The notes: generated by a model not told the origin, from the letters alone. Counted from the stretch's first letter, positions 25,701 to 33,994 are shown. The stretch is DNA of 64,000 nt from Pomphorhynchus laevis (GCA_012934845.2 WNNJ02000245.1:1-64000), one strand, 5' to 3'. Made by a program: numbers and translations.

Positions 25701-28700
25701 CTTTCTTTCAAGCGGATATCCAACTCTTTCCCAGAATAGGAAATGAGAGTCTGACCGAATTTAATACCTACCTCTTTTCGCAAGCTAGCGCGATTTTTTC
25801 GACTACTTATAAAGGTCGTATATACAATCCCACTCCAACAAAACTCAAGGTCCTACCGAAATTGTTTAACCTCCCTAATATCTCTGTTTCCGCCAGTCAG
25901 GCTCTCTCGAATGAATACTGGAGCACTAGATATAGGTTGCAGCTGAGTATGGATATGACGAGTATTGCTCGTCTTAATTCTTCTCAGTCTTCCTTTTGGA
26001 AGATTTTCAAGAAGGAAAAGTTTGTTTGCTGGAAAATAGAGCATTGGAGTGGAGAGGGAATGTAGGCCTTGATAAAGTTTTAGATGAGTCACTAGCCCTA
26101 CACAACTATGGAGTTACTCAATCACCTCAACCAATCCCGCCTTGGTGTAACTTCAGGAGTAGGGATCTATCTGTTACGGATATCCTTAACTCCTGGGGTC
26201 CACTCTCGGGCACCTCCAAATCCGTCGCTCCACTTTTTTATCGGGTCTGTCAGCTATTGACAGCTGATCATAGAAGAAAGCTGGCTGTCACAATGCTTTT
26301 CCGAGCATCCCCATCCTATGTAGCAGGCATCAATATTAGTAAGCGTGTTTTTATTCCTAAGAAAAAATCCTGCTCATGCCCTAAAGATCTGCGACCCATT
26401 TCGATTCAAAATGCCCTCGTGTCAATTTACGAAAAAGCGCTTGCGCGTAAAATCCGCGACCATCTGAGTAGGCGTAATTTGATCCCTCCAGGTTTCCATG
26501 GGTTCGTCAAAAGTCGCTCTTTCCATTCAGCTGTAGGTGAAGTGCATCAGTTTTGTCATGAGAATGGCCATCAACTTGCTGTGGCTGTTTTCCTTGATTT
26601 TTCTGCTGCATTTGACCGCATCTCCATTCCTTTAGTGATCTCTTCTCTCAGGTCCCTCGACGTGCCTGCGAGAATTGTGAACAGAGTGGAGATTCTGCTG
26701 TATATCAAGCGTTTTTACTATGAAGACGATCCTGATGCGCGTCAGTTCTACCCTATTACGGGTGTACCTCAAGGTTCCCTACATTCTCCAATCTTGTATC
26801 TTGCTGCCTCTATTAAACTATTCAAAATATTTAAACGCGAACAACGTCTAGTGGTGTACGCTGATGACACCACAGCCCTGTTCACTGGACACAGGTGTAA
26901 AGACGTAGTCTCTGACGTCAGCCGTTTCTTTTGAAGATTAAAATACCAGCTACCCCAATCCAATCTTATGTTAAACTTTGCAAAATCGCAGGTGGTAGTC
27001 TTTCATGGCTCCCCTGCAACAAAGCAAAAACTTAAGAGCCAGGCACTCTCTGCGCTCTCCTCCATATTTGCCTCTGAACCACTCCCCACCTTTACAAGTC
27101 GAGTAAAATACCTGAGGTTCACTGTTACGGCGAACTGGTCGGCGAAAGCTGACAGGGATAGATTCAAACGTAACCTGAAAAAAGCTAGGTGGGCCCTCAA
27201 ACGGGCTCAACATATGTCATTGAAAGGGAAAACCTAGGTGCGCCTCTGTGGCACTTGGGCTATCTCGGGATTAGTCTTCTTTTCGAGAGGACGTCCCCCT
27301 GAGCAAAGGCTAAGGTTTCTTGAGCTCATCGTCTCTCGTTTACCCAGCATAGTCCGTCTCGATTGGATTCTTCGGGGGGTGAAAGACCCCGGGTGGTTCA
27401 GTCGAAAGGCGGCGTGTTGGATCGGTTGGTGGGCTCAGATCCCAATGGACCTGTGACCGTTTAAGAAGATTTATTAAGAAGACTACCATGGTTGAATACA
27501 AAATGTTTTGGTTGTTATTGACTATTGACTGTTCTGTTTTGTATGTCTCATTTAACCTTTTGGACTTTTAAGAAAACCTTTATTATTATGAAAGCAACAG
27601 CTATTGAAATATTGAACTGAATCTTTTTATCGAATAAATTGTCGTTTCTTTGGTTCGATTCTACAAATAAAAATATATTTTTTAAATAACAATTATTAAA
27701 AATTTAAATAATTCGTATATAAATAATATAATTCGTATAAAAAATAACTTTTTGAATCCGTTATGTTTTTGCTATGTCTTTGAGAAATATTCTATATTTC
27801 TAAGAAAGAGATGGATTCTAATAAATTTCGCTTGTGCAGCATTCTCTGGTGATTTTTTTGCATTAACAAAATCTGTTCATTATATTGAACATTTAATACG
27901 CATTATTTAATTATTGTTAAATATTGTGTTTTGAATCTTAAAATAATCATAATTGTCTATAAAGAATGTTCAGGTAGTGATATTAATCAAACAGGACTAC
28001 CATTAAGAAAACGACTCGCATAATGAAAGCTTTGAAAACTCAGCTCCTTAAGTCATCTGTCAGATTCCGATCATAGAATAGACAAAAAATAGCAAATGTA
28101 CAATAAAAGAAACTTCCAATATTTGAAAAAATCAATATTTTATAAAATCAGATGTTGCTTCAATAATTCTTACATTGAAAAAGTAAGTGTACTGTTGTAC
28201 ACTTGATATATTGTAAATATCTAAACAAATTAATGAGTTTCAAAATAAAATCACTCAACTAAAGTTAACAGCTCAATCTTGAATTTCAATAAGATGGATA
28301 TAATTATTAATGTACAATTATAAAATTATAATGATATCATTTTATAATTATATAAAATGATAACATTATATTTATTATTGCACAAGCTGTTAGGTAATAA
28401 TTATAAACATAGAAAATACCTTAAATTTATTCTCTACCACAATAGCCTTATCATTTTCCTCTGATATCATTAAGGATACTGCAAATGACGATCGCAGCAT
28501 GTTCAATAAAAGTTCGTTAGTTAACACATCCAATTTTTTCTGTACATCCCCAGTTGTGTTACTTCCCCCAGCCAGCCCATAACTTAAATACAAGTCAAAT
28601 ACATAACGCGATTGTAAATGTGTTTTAAAATGTTTTACAGAATAATTTTAATTTTACAAAATCATTTTTTGAAACAATTTGACCCCATGTATGTATTGTG

Positions 28701-31317
28701 TATAGGAATAAAGGTCGTACCTGATAACATAGCATTTCATCCTTATGAATTCTAACCTTAATTTTAAGATGTGGTTTATTATATATTAATCAATTTATAA
28801 AAATACTGGGTTATACAGAATATTTATTTATAAATTTTACTTGAACTCAGTAAGCTGATCTGATAAGCGCATATAAGCATTCATCTTGGATGTTGTCAAA
28901 AATAAGTTTATTATTTATTTATTTAAGAAAAACAATTGTTAAATTAAAATTTTTTTAAATAATTTTATTAATTTTCTTAAACTTTATGTTAAAGAATTAA
29001 AATACATTTTTGTTGCTTATTTTCATTTCCATAATTAATATCTTTTTTCAAATTTATATAAAATTTCAATTAATATTTTAGAATATAAAATAGAGTATAT
29101 TAAATCAAACAGCCTATATTTAATTTGCTTAGTAATCGTTAATTGTAATAAATACCTTGAATAATATTGTATTTAATAGTGCATGGATTATGATGTAAAC
29201 TAATAGTTTGCTGCATATTGTATTTATAATAAAGGTATTACAAGGAAATGGAAATTATATATTATGATTTATATATTATTAAAATTCTATATATACTCAA
29301 AATATATTTTATATAAAAAATTAAAGAAAAACTATTAATTTAATTAATTAAAATTTATTATATTTTAAATTAATCATGTACAAGGAAACTTATATACAAT
29401 TGTATCTATTTATAAATTTTTGGTGAAAGTTTATGAAATAAATATTTTTTAATAAACATTTTATGAAAATACATTCAACTATGTATTTATAATGATGGAC
29501 TTACAATATTCTGTATATATTTATATACACATTTTTATTATAGATCGAAACATATGTTCTCATGCGGAATTATAAAGGTTTCTTGTGTTTACACAAACAT
29601 AGAAATGTTATAGAAATATTATGTTATATTATGTTTACGAAATATATAAAATTTAAAAATAAAGAATGTTTCTAAAATTACAAAGGCTCTATATTCAATT
29701 TTTAAATTATATCTCCATAAAAGTATAAAATTCAATCACAATATTTAAAACAATTGAAGATCTGTTGGAATTTCTTATTTTATAATGACCATGTAATTTT
29801 AGATCTTGCTTAGACAAAAATCAGGTAGGTCTTGAATTTGACCTAAATTAGGAAGACCTACTTTAGACCTTGCTATACTCATTAAATAACTTTTTTATAC
29901 AAATTTAATTTGGGTTTAAATTAAATTTCTAATAAAATTTTTGTAAAATTTTATTAAATTAAACTGGTGTTATGACAGAGGTTCGGACTTACGATTCGGA
30001 AATTTGGAACCACTCAAATCTTTAAGCGGGATTCAACAAGGAGACCCACCAGGCACTTTCCTGTTTTGTCTAGCCATTAGCCATACCATTTCTCACATAT
30101 ATACAATTAAAGGAATCGGTTTTAACAAATGGCATCTTGGCGATGGGGTGGTGGCCGGAACGACTGGAGCTGTAGCACAAGCTTTATCCTATTTGTCGTC
30201 GCACTTTCCAGCAATAGTACTGAGCATAAACTGGAATAAGACTGAGATAATTGATTAGGCTAGTCAAATTGATTCAATTAGAGATAGATTTGCTTCTATC
30301 TCTAACCTTAATCATTCAAAGAATTTCTGTATCCTAGGCAGCCTCGTTGGTTCTGGTGATTACTGCTCAGAATATTTGAATACTAAAATACTCCCATCGC
30401 TGCTGTATAATCTGAAAAAAACTGGAAAATATCCCCAACCCACAGATTGCATTCACATTACTCCGGAATTGCGCATCTGCACCTAAAGTTAATCACTTAA
30501 TGCGCACGATCGACCCTGCTTCGCCAGTGAACTTTTGGAAACGTTCGATCACTCGATTAAGAGGACCTTTGGCAGAATTACGTCCATTTATCCAGACCAG
30601 CAGACGTGTCAACAAGCATGTCTACCCCTAAAAATTGGAGAATTGGGTTTGCGTAGCTGCCTTCAACATTCGATTGCAGCATTTGTGTCTAGCGTATGTT
30701 AAATCGCCAGAAGATTGAGTTGGATCGGCTTCCTTTCCCGCTGCTTCGAATGATAATCTTCAGATCTCCCGGAGATACCTTCGGATGATACAACGGACGC
30801 TACAGTAACATACTTGCTTGATGTAACGTGGATGATCAAAAGATGGGAACATTTGCCGGTCGTCCAACAAACCGTTTGCGACGGCGACGACGAGGGATTG
30901 CCATCGGATTTGCCGTACAAGCAGATAAAGAACGAACTTATCAAACTTGAATTTTTTTTATTTTTATTTGTTGTTGACTTATACAATTTATATTAAGTTA
31001 TTATTAAATTAAACTTGAAGTTAATAGATAAAATAAATAATTTATTGTTTCTTATTATTTTTTATATTTAATGTAAGCACTTTAAATATTTTAGTGGCTA
31101 AAGTTAATTATTAAAAGCTTAATTACAGGTCAGAAAAACCAGCTCTTCGAACTGCGCTTGAACACGCCTTTATAGCAGACTGTAGATTAGTAAGAAGCTG
31201 TGATAATTCACCAGTTGCTTCTGGATGCCTTCGTTGTAAGTAAAGAACAAATCTTGTCATTGTTATGTAATCTGCAGATATTTGCTCATCGAGGATTGAT
31301 CTACGGCGATGATCCAT
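1513..31317 (-). CDS. fbp: Fructose-1,6-bisphosphatase, six exons, 346 aa
   Basis: Hydrolyses fructose-1,6-bisphosphate to fructose-6-phosphate, the committed cytosolic step of gluconeogenesis. Exons by position: 31317-31127, 28582-28420, 4887-4654, 3137-3000, 2949-2830 and 1707-1513. All introns are GT-AG and the phases join without a break, giving 346 aa against 338 in human (remembered). Metal-site residues are present: SEEN (E105, E106) and DPLDGSSN (D126, D129). Substrate-site NEG (N220), ARY (R251, Y252), Y272 and the LLYE glutamate (E288) are present. Compared with the human protein, which I align at a constant offset of 8, H223 replaces Tyr215, Q253 replaces Val245, N120 replaces Lys112 and K148 replaces Arg140; the last two are AMP-site positions. 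The ATG at 31317 is the first in frame; a further upstream exon cannot be excluded. Intron 2 is 23.5 kb and full of transposons, intron 4 only 50 bp. Confidence 0.93.
1708..2829. other. FBPase intron 5, no recognisable content
   Basis: AT-rich intron of 1.1 kb. It contains short AT runs and self-complementary TAAATACAAATATTATTT stretches around 1803-1870. No gene or element recognised. Confidence 0.6.
2830..2949 (-). CDS. fbp: FBPase exon 5 (residues 243-282)
   Basis: Encodes [20 protein letters not shown] and KYGGIFMYP, the substrate-binding core (family ARYVGSMVADVHRTL). It is separated from exon 4 by a 50-bp intron with acceptor TTTAACAAAAG. It ends LTGK in phase 0 before GTAAAATAT. Confidence 0.9.
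3000..3137 (-). CDS. fbp: FBPase exon 4 (residues 197-242)
   Basis: Encodes SIGDFIL, then [13 protein letters not shown], equivalent to the family's YSLNEGYAKDF, and [10 protein letters not shown]. It is too short and split to stand out as an ORF and was found by homology. Acceptor TATTTAG at 3138-3140; donor GTACGT starts at 2999. Confidence 0.9.
4036..4330. repeat. Two tandem 146-bp repeats in FBPase intron 3
   Basis: Units start at 4036 and 4182 with AAATCGTTTGATAATAAAA and stay highly similar through TATAAACATGGAAAGAG and the TATTAAATGATTTAATACTT palindrome. A more diverged partial third unit begins near 4434. The array lies inside intron 3 (3138-4653). Confidence 0.8.
4654..4887 (-). 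CDS. fbp: FBPase exon 3 (residues 119-196)
   Basis: Carries the diagnostic [12 protein letters not shown] metal and phosphate motif, [17 protein letters not shown] and NCFLLDP. Acceptor CTGATTTAG and donor GTAAGAAAC are both strong. The frame is continuous with exon 2, giving [13 protein letters not shown] across the junction, although the exons are 23.5 kb apart. Confidence 0.93.
5362..5649 (-). other. Unrecognised 95-codon open stretch in FBPase intron 2
   Basis: Open from a TTG-type start and richer in GC than its surroundings. Its latter half reads [19 protein letters not shown] and [17 protein letters not shown] recognise no family. It could be an exon, a fragment of the retroelement pieces just downstream, or chance. 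It shares no frame or splice link with FBPase. Confidence 0.25.
5880..6450 (-). mobile_element. C-terminal fragment of an unclassified retroelement
   Basis: The minus strand reads [20 protein letters not shown] and then [13 protein letters not shown] near 5930-6060. This resembles the block that follows the RT in the element at 32-34 kb (KISKYQERISYIERA there). Upstream at 6112-6297 the strand is open but unrecognised. Together with the piece at 8335-9040 it is probably one old insertion interrupted by Penelope fragments. Assignment rests on short motifs only. Confidence 0.45.
6520..8320 (-). mobile_element. Head-to-tail Penelope-like fragments
   Basis: At least three minus-strand ends of the GIY-YIG nuclease ([15 protein letters not shown] type) lie at about 7661-7860, 7870-8030 and 8210-8320. 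Each is followed by element-type 3' non-coding sequence. Blocks 6520-7010 and 7110-7640 are further direct copies of the non-coding part. The best coding piece, 7661-7849, reads [16 protein letters not shown] and DFENASIL. All are truncated and none carries an RT. They match the plus-strand copy at 365-1330. Confidence 0.75.
8335..9040 (-). mobile_element. N-terminal fragment of an unclassified RT element
   Basis: The minus strand reads [20 protein letters not shown] and, after frame breaks, [20 protein letters not shown] followed by [12 protein letters not shown]. This recalls the conserved block before the palm in an RT family typified by GPSGLDA..W followed by RLIPLDK and GVGEVLRRIIGK. The matching palm is seen complete at 33.3-34.0 kb. 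The fragment is degraded and dead. Confidence 0.5.
9581..10516. repeat. Large near-perfect palindrome, arms of about 363 bp
   Basis: Left arm 9581-9943 and right arm 10154-10516 are reverse complements with no mismatch that I can see, except in one internal hairpin. Each arm contains ATTTCGCTAGC-AGTA-GCTAGCGAAAT written in the same direction, so the 4-nt loop is flipped relative to the arm. The spacer is about 210 bp and is flanked by a 41-bp direct repeat (9920-9960 and 10122-10162) built on the AAAAACTTTTACATAAAAAG motif, which recurs just outside at 10517-10545. No coding sequence is evident in the arms. Confidence 0.9.
11072..11269. repeat. Left TIR of the transposon: 8 tandem ~22-bp units
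   Basis: Eight units of GCATTATTATAGACCCC plus a short T/A-rich tail follow the terminal CAGAGTATTTC. The block ends in CTTCAGGTTGCTTTGGTT, which is matched by the inner edge of the right TIR. Confidence 0.9.
11335..12384 (-). pseudogene. DD34E transposase, frame-disrupted
   Basis: The N-terminal piece 12384-12142 is a helix-turn-helix region ([20 protein letters not shown]). A middle piece ending near 11789 has the first catalytic Asp in [10 protein letters not shown]. The C-terminal piece 11865-11335 has the second Asp in [11 protein letters not shown] and the Glu in [13 protein letters not shown], 34 residues later. There is a frameshift after 12142, an in-frame stop in the linker (about 12030) and another frameshift around 11800-11860. 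The catalytic triad itself is complete. DD34E spacing is that of Tc1-like enzymes, though I cannot name the exact family. Confidence 0.9.
12413..12700. repeat. Right TIR of the transposon: 12 tandem ~22-bp units
   Basis: Twelve inverted copies of the same unit (GGGGTCTATAATAATGC) run from AACCAAAGCAACCTGAAG to the terminal GAAATACTCTG. The unit number differs from the left side (12 against 8), so the arrays have expanded or shrunk independently. Confidence 0.9.
12960..16310 (+). mobile_element. Ty3/Gypsy-type LTR retrotransposon fossil, broken
   Basis: Old, broken copy. Parts in order: a gag region with two CCHC knuckles (about 13319-13789), a retropepsin-like region, an RT region (about 14200-14720) and an integrase-like region (about 15248-15690). 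Order and motifs fit Ty3/Gypsy. It has many breaks, and no LTR pair was recognised at either side, so the limits are approximate. It lies sense to the plus strand, opposite to the FBPase gene that contains it. Confidence 0.8.
16364..16536. repeat. Hairpin element with ~75-bp arms
   Basis: Arms 16364-16438 and about 16464-16536 are near-complementary: ATGCGAAATACAGTTTGAAT against its inverse, continuing through the shared CTTGTCAACAGATAAA. The loop is about 25 bp. It directly follows the Gypsy-type fossil. Could be a small MITE; no flanking duplication is obvious. Confidence 0.7.
16540..17020. other. AT-rich spacer, nothing recognised
   Basis: Dominated by AT microrepeats, especially 16905-17020, where TAATA runs form a small palindrome. 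No gene or element identified. Confidence 0.5.
17024..17148 (+). repeat. Single arm of a hairpin MITE family
   Basis: Shares CATTTGTTTCTTTTAATTG, GACAATTTATTCGATAAAAA and the following TCAATATTT block with complete hairpin copies at 52.3 and 53.0 kb and an inverted single arm at 27.6 kb. Here only one arm is present, immediately left of the LINE cluster. Confidence 0.7.
17461..18516 (+). CDS. LINE A ORF1 (zinc-knuckle RNA-binding protein)
   Basis: 351 open codons. The C-terminal half has CCHC-type knuckles: [17 protein letters not shown], then HKCGVC...C and [14 protein letters not shown], where one Cys of the third knuckle is Arg. ORF1 proteins of I/Jockey/R1 LINEs have this layout. The natural start is probably the ATG at 17327 (MSERSKNS); a one-base shift near 17460 now separates it. 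The same shift is present in inverted copy B. Confidence 0.8.
   Translation: MIIRLLVPLERQNMFNVFIRGFADRFKKRILFNAIKYYESEIKISFCTPDLAMSYVDYFKKEHSEQGIIASKPILATIKINNMPTYISEQDISALETDYKISNVRFIKGIKGFPITVTFCNAPVDEALKLSISTCNPFMGYNLRFSIIETDSLTYPHCNNCHQWGHWSAGCSLPHKCGVCSTIAIHPEKCRSKPFRANCDGEHPAWSKKCKIFKAYQKRHRGVTANQTSIVEAVSSNNKDDRMPDTEILKLIEMQHQASMIQLEKLIQKLVGQLAESFGSPPSGKTNNIKKPPKSKKRNGSALSIAALKLARKDSIWAMANEGNEDIASGQATLFVVTGSGKGDLSASSCD
18552..21004 (+). pseudogene. LINE A ORF2: APE endonuclease and reverse transcriptase, broken
   Basis: Starts MGSNQGPF, then the APE motif [10 protein letters not shown] and [10 protein letters not shown]. The RT palm follows: [30 protein letters not shown] (about 20140), [10 protein letters not shown] (about 20300) and [10 protein letters not shown] (20393 onward). 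The tail ends at 21004. There are several stops and frameshifts, including a TGA in the APE region (18699-18701) that copy B shares. No RNase H or REL domain seen. Confidence 0.88.
21061..23697 (-). mobile_element. LINE copy B, inverted partial duplicate of copy A
   Basis: Reverse complement of 17318-19955. It starts inside the ORF2 region (AGATCTGCGGCCCATCTCGA) next to copy A's end and finishes at the 5' edge (GACATGCTAAATTT). Open pieces are 23552-22884 and 22887-22498 (ORF1), and 21807-21454 and 21423-21109 (ORF2). The ORF2 part is almost identical to copy A, with only single-base differences, including copy A's disabling changes. The ORF1 part differs by several percent and keeps a complete third knuckle ([11 protein letters not shown]), but has its own frameshift near 23090. 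Confidence 0.92.
23698..27590 (+). mobile_element. LINE copy C, diverged member of the same family
   Basis: Same family as A and B but clearly diverged at DNA level. ORF1 remnants (24033-24836) keep one knuckle ([14 protein letters not shown]). ORF2 begins about 24921 and ends at 27456. It reaches its 3' part in the same sense as copy A, so the cluster reads A>, <B, C>. It is followed by non-coding 3' sequence to about 27590. Confidence 0.88.
24921..27456 (+). pseudogene. LINE C ORF2: APE endonuclease and RT, broken
   Basis: Open blocks are 24921-25580, 25574-26065, 25996-26934, 26968-27237 and 27238-27456. Motifs: [26 protein letters not shown] (APE), [45 protein letters not shown] and [10 protein letters not shown]. 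About four breaks separate the blocks. RT active-site aspartates (YADD) are present. Confidence 0.88.
27594..27685 (-). repeat. Inverted single arm of the hairpin MITE family
   Basis: Reverse complement of the arm at 17024-17148: ATATTGAACTGAATC, CGAATAAATTGTCGTTTC and GGTTCGATTCTA. It sits at the right edge of the LINE cluster, so the cluster is bracketed by inverted arms. Confidence 0.65.
28420..28582 (-). CDS. fbp: FBPase exon 2 (residues 64-118)
   Basis: Begins after a TATTTAAG acceptor, completes the split leucine and encodes [22 protein letters not shown] and the metal-binding SEEN, ending ENKFK before a GTATTTTC donor. A second, inverted copy of this exon with flanking intron lies at 41.6 kb. 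Confidence 0.93.
28680..28930. repeat. Dispersed repeat in FBPase intron 1, next to exon 2
   Basis: The block with ACCTGATAACATAGCATTTC, CCTTATGAATTCTAACC and AAGCGCATATAAGCATTC is repeated inverted at 41310-41560. Weaker relatives lie near 43.85-44.4 and 54.2-54.4 kb. It directly borders exon 2. Confidence 0.6.
28940..29940. other. FBPase intron 1, AT-rich stretch
   Basis: Very AT-rich; no reading frame, repeat family or RNA gene recognised. Confidence 0.5.
29950..30970 (+). mobile_element. Reverse transcriptase fragment (unclassified LINE-type) in FBPase intron 1
   Basis: Frame 30004-30258 reads [18 protein letters not shown], then [14 protein letters not shown] and [20 protein letters not shown]. 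This is the palm of an RT whose usual motifs are QQGDPLGPLLF and WYLDDG. The catalytic Asp pair is altered (LGDG). The frame breaks, and further on [19 protein letters not shown] matches the GGLGLRS block typical after such palms. Truncated at the 5' end and dead. Confidence 0.7.
31127..31317 (-). CDS. fbp: FBPase exon 1 (residues 1-64)
   Basis: Encodes the N-terminal helix region and the AMP-binding loop ATGELSQLL, matching the family's TGELTQLL, then [17 protein letters not shown]. It ends in a split leucine codon (CT|T) before a GTAATT donor at 31126. The ATG at 31317 gives a start length close to insect FBPases. A longer in-frame reading upstream has only a TTG and is not used. Confidence 0.9.
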
Positions 31318-31370
31318 TGTGTAGTGTTTACTTGTAAATATTGACAAATGGATTCTACGAGTGATGATTG

Positions 31371-31376
31371 CTTATA
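31371..31376 (-). promoter_or_regulatory. Possible TATA-like box upstream of FBPase
   Basis: TATAAG lies about 55 bp upstream of the FBPase ATG on the minus strand. In such AT-rich DNA this can be chance, and no clear initiator stands at the expected distance. Confidence 0.2.
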
Positions 31377-31389
31377 AAAACATAAAATC

Positions 31390-31985
31390 TTGTTTAAATT
31401 TTTTACAAATAGTCACGTTTATGCAGCTGATTTACCTAAGCAATTGGTTTTTTAAATAATTTTTCACTAAAGATTATAAAAATAAAATAAAAAATTAAAA
31501 CCATTCACTGATTAATCGATTTTGTGGCTTCAAAAGATATCTCAGAATTAAATTTTATTGAATATTTATATTATAATTAACTTATTTATATATTTAGTAA
31601 TATTAACTTACATTATTGTAGCATATATTTATTACACTAATGTAATAAATATATTACATACATTTAATATAAAATTAATATAAAATTAATTATTATGAAT
31701 TAATATTTATATTTATAAATATATGCTTTACACTTATGGTTCTTTGTGCTGAATCATACAGTTTAATTTTATTTAAAATGTTAACTAATTAATTCTAATT
31801 ATGCCAATTATCATATATAATATGACAATTTAAACTAGTAAATATGTATTAAACTAGACATTATAAATTATTAATTAGTAATTAATAAATTATTAATTAT
31901 TAATTAAACTTTTTTAATTTTTTTTAATATGAGAATAAAAATCTATTTACAAGTATAAAAAAACACATCATAAAAAACAATCTAA
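31390..31985. other. AT-rich region upstream of FBPase
   Basis: No coding sequence or repeat family recognised. It presumably holds the FBPase promoter region at its left side. Confidence 0.4.
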
Positions 31986-31989
31986 GTGG

Positions 31990-33990
31990 ATCAAAGTTCA
32001 TAGCTTTTGCTTGCTAAAGATGATCTGGCTGTCCTTAAACACATTGAAGTAGTTTTTACCAGACTCATAGATATTCTACTTCTCAAACTTGTTATGCATT
32101 CATTGTATGACACACTAGTTTTGATTGAAATTTTCCTTGTAATTAGCTTTAAGAGGTTGGAAGCCATATTTCCTTCTCCGCATGTTACAGCAAACTCAAC
32201 AGATTTGATGCTGCGCGTTCTATATAAGATATACGCTCTTGATATTTCGAAATTTTTATCTTCTCATGGTATTTGTAACACGATGTTGATTCCGAATTTA
32301 GATAAGAAGCGTGATTGTTGAAAATACAAACATCCATAAAAGATATCTCTGTTCTTTCTTCAATGTGTCCATAACATGCAATGTCCAGCCTTGCTTCACA
32401 ATCGCGTGTAGTGGTTTCTTTTTCGAAAGATATTTCTTCTCTCGCAGGCTGAAGACTAGGTTCAATAGTCACATCTGTGCATATACGTAATAGCTATTTT
32501 GCCAGGATATCTCTCATAATATTGTGTAGCAGTAAGACCCCCAATTTTGCATGACAGCGCATGAGACGTATTATTTACACTTCCACGAATGCATATGTGT
32601 GGAATATCACTTGGCGTCTAATTATATCTAATTACTAACATCGCATCGGTAAATACTCTAGTGCTAAATTGTGCTTCGAGTGATTGGAAAATAAGCCAGG
32701 AGGAATCACCCTTTGCAGATGCAAACTCTAAGATTCTTTTTATATCTGAGGGCAACGTTGAAAGTATTAGCTGGAATTTATCGTCTAACTAATCACACTT
32801 ATCGTATTTTACCTGTTTCAACACCACATGCTCTTCTGATCTCAAAAGATCCCCACTTAATCCTGATAAACATCAGGACATAAACATCCTAATCTGCTTG
32901 GCAAGCTAAATATTTCTTTCCATAAAGAGCTAGAACTTGTGTTTCCAGTAATCAATGGCAACAGCCGTTTCAAAAATAATATCGTTTAGTTCAATAAACC
33001 AAAAACGTTTACATTCAAAATGCCTCTGTAAATATTGCAACCTATGTTGTTAAGCATAGGTGAATACTACATACGCAAAATGTGAATCTTCCTTTGCGAT
33101 TGTTGTCTTCGTACCATTGATATTCCTTCATGAATTTTACCTTTGCATATTCTTTCACAATATTTAACTGAGCCAAGAGGAATACCAGAAACTGTTACAC
33201 CATCTAATTTGACATAAATCTCAGTGTTCTTGAAAACTGCATGCAATAATTCACTTCTTTCTAAAAGTTTGCATTTGTCAAGAATCCGTAGTTCGGACTG
33301 CTAATCTGTAGTATGTCTCAAACTTTCACAATATCGTCCGCTTTCCATACCAGGCACGCATCATCGACGTACCATCTATGATGTACATTTAGTGCTACTG
33401 TCTTTAGATCATCTATTAGATGAATTGAGGCCGCTGCAAACGCTGCCATTGCCATCGAGTCCCCTTGTGTAAATCCTTTGGACATTAATATATCATTATC
33501 TACACAGAGAAAAGAGGCTACTCTGTATGTATTTCGTAGAACTGTAGATAATGCAGGACAAACGCGGTCCATATTTTTTAATGCCAATGTTCGACTAATC
33601 ATGTTAAATGCATTTCGAGCATCAATTGTTAGTACGCACATATCTTGGCTAGAACTAAACATGTTTCGAACAGAAAGTATAACAATACTCGTCCCATTTC
33701 GTTGTCCCGTACATAATTGTTCTATACCAGCAACATCTTGTAGACTTTTGTTAACGCGAATCGTAATTATTTTACCTATGATACGACGGGAGACCTCTCC
33801 AACGCCTATTAGGCGCACTCTCGGGCTTTTATCGAGTGGAATCAATCGACTTACTGTATATGCATCGATTTCATCAGATGGTTTTTCACTACTTGACAGA
33901 CGAATTGCAAACAGTGCCATGTTGCTTGCTAAATTTTTAGAATCTGCCCGAAAGATGTTAGAAACTCTTTTCACATTCTAGCATCAACAC
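31990..33990 (-). mobile_element. Unclassified RT element: palm plus conserved C-terminal block
   Basis: Frame 33974-33318 is a good RT: SRLIPLDKSPRVRLIGVGEV, RRIIGK, CTGQRNGTS, VLTIDARNAFNMISR, GFTQGDSMAMAAFAAAS and HRWYVDDACLV. After a degraded 0.8-kb stretch, 32472-32185 reads CEARLDIACYGH, ISFMDVCIFNNHAS and YHEKIKISKYQERISYIE. I recall this palm-plus-block pairing from many invertebrate genomes. The LDI...FMDV part could be a PD-(D/E)XK-like nuclease, but that is a guess. Truncated and broken; orientation matches the fragments at 5.9 and 8.3 kb. Confidence 0.75.
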
Positions 33991-33994
33991 CAGA

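Noticed and set aside
33478-33981. 167-codon plus-strand frame
   Set aside because: Antisense of the minus-strand RT palm, which has clear motifs; the plus-strand frame has none.
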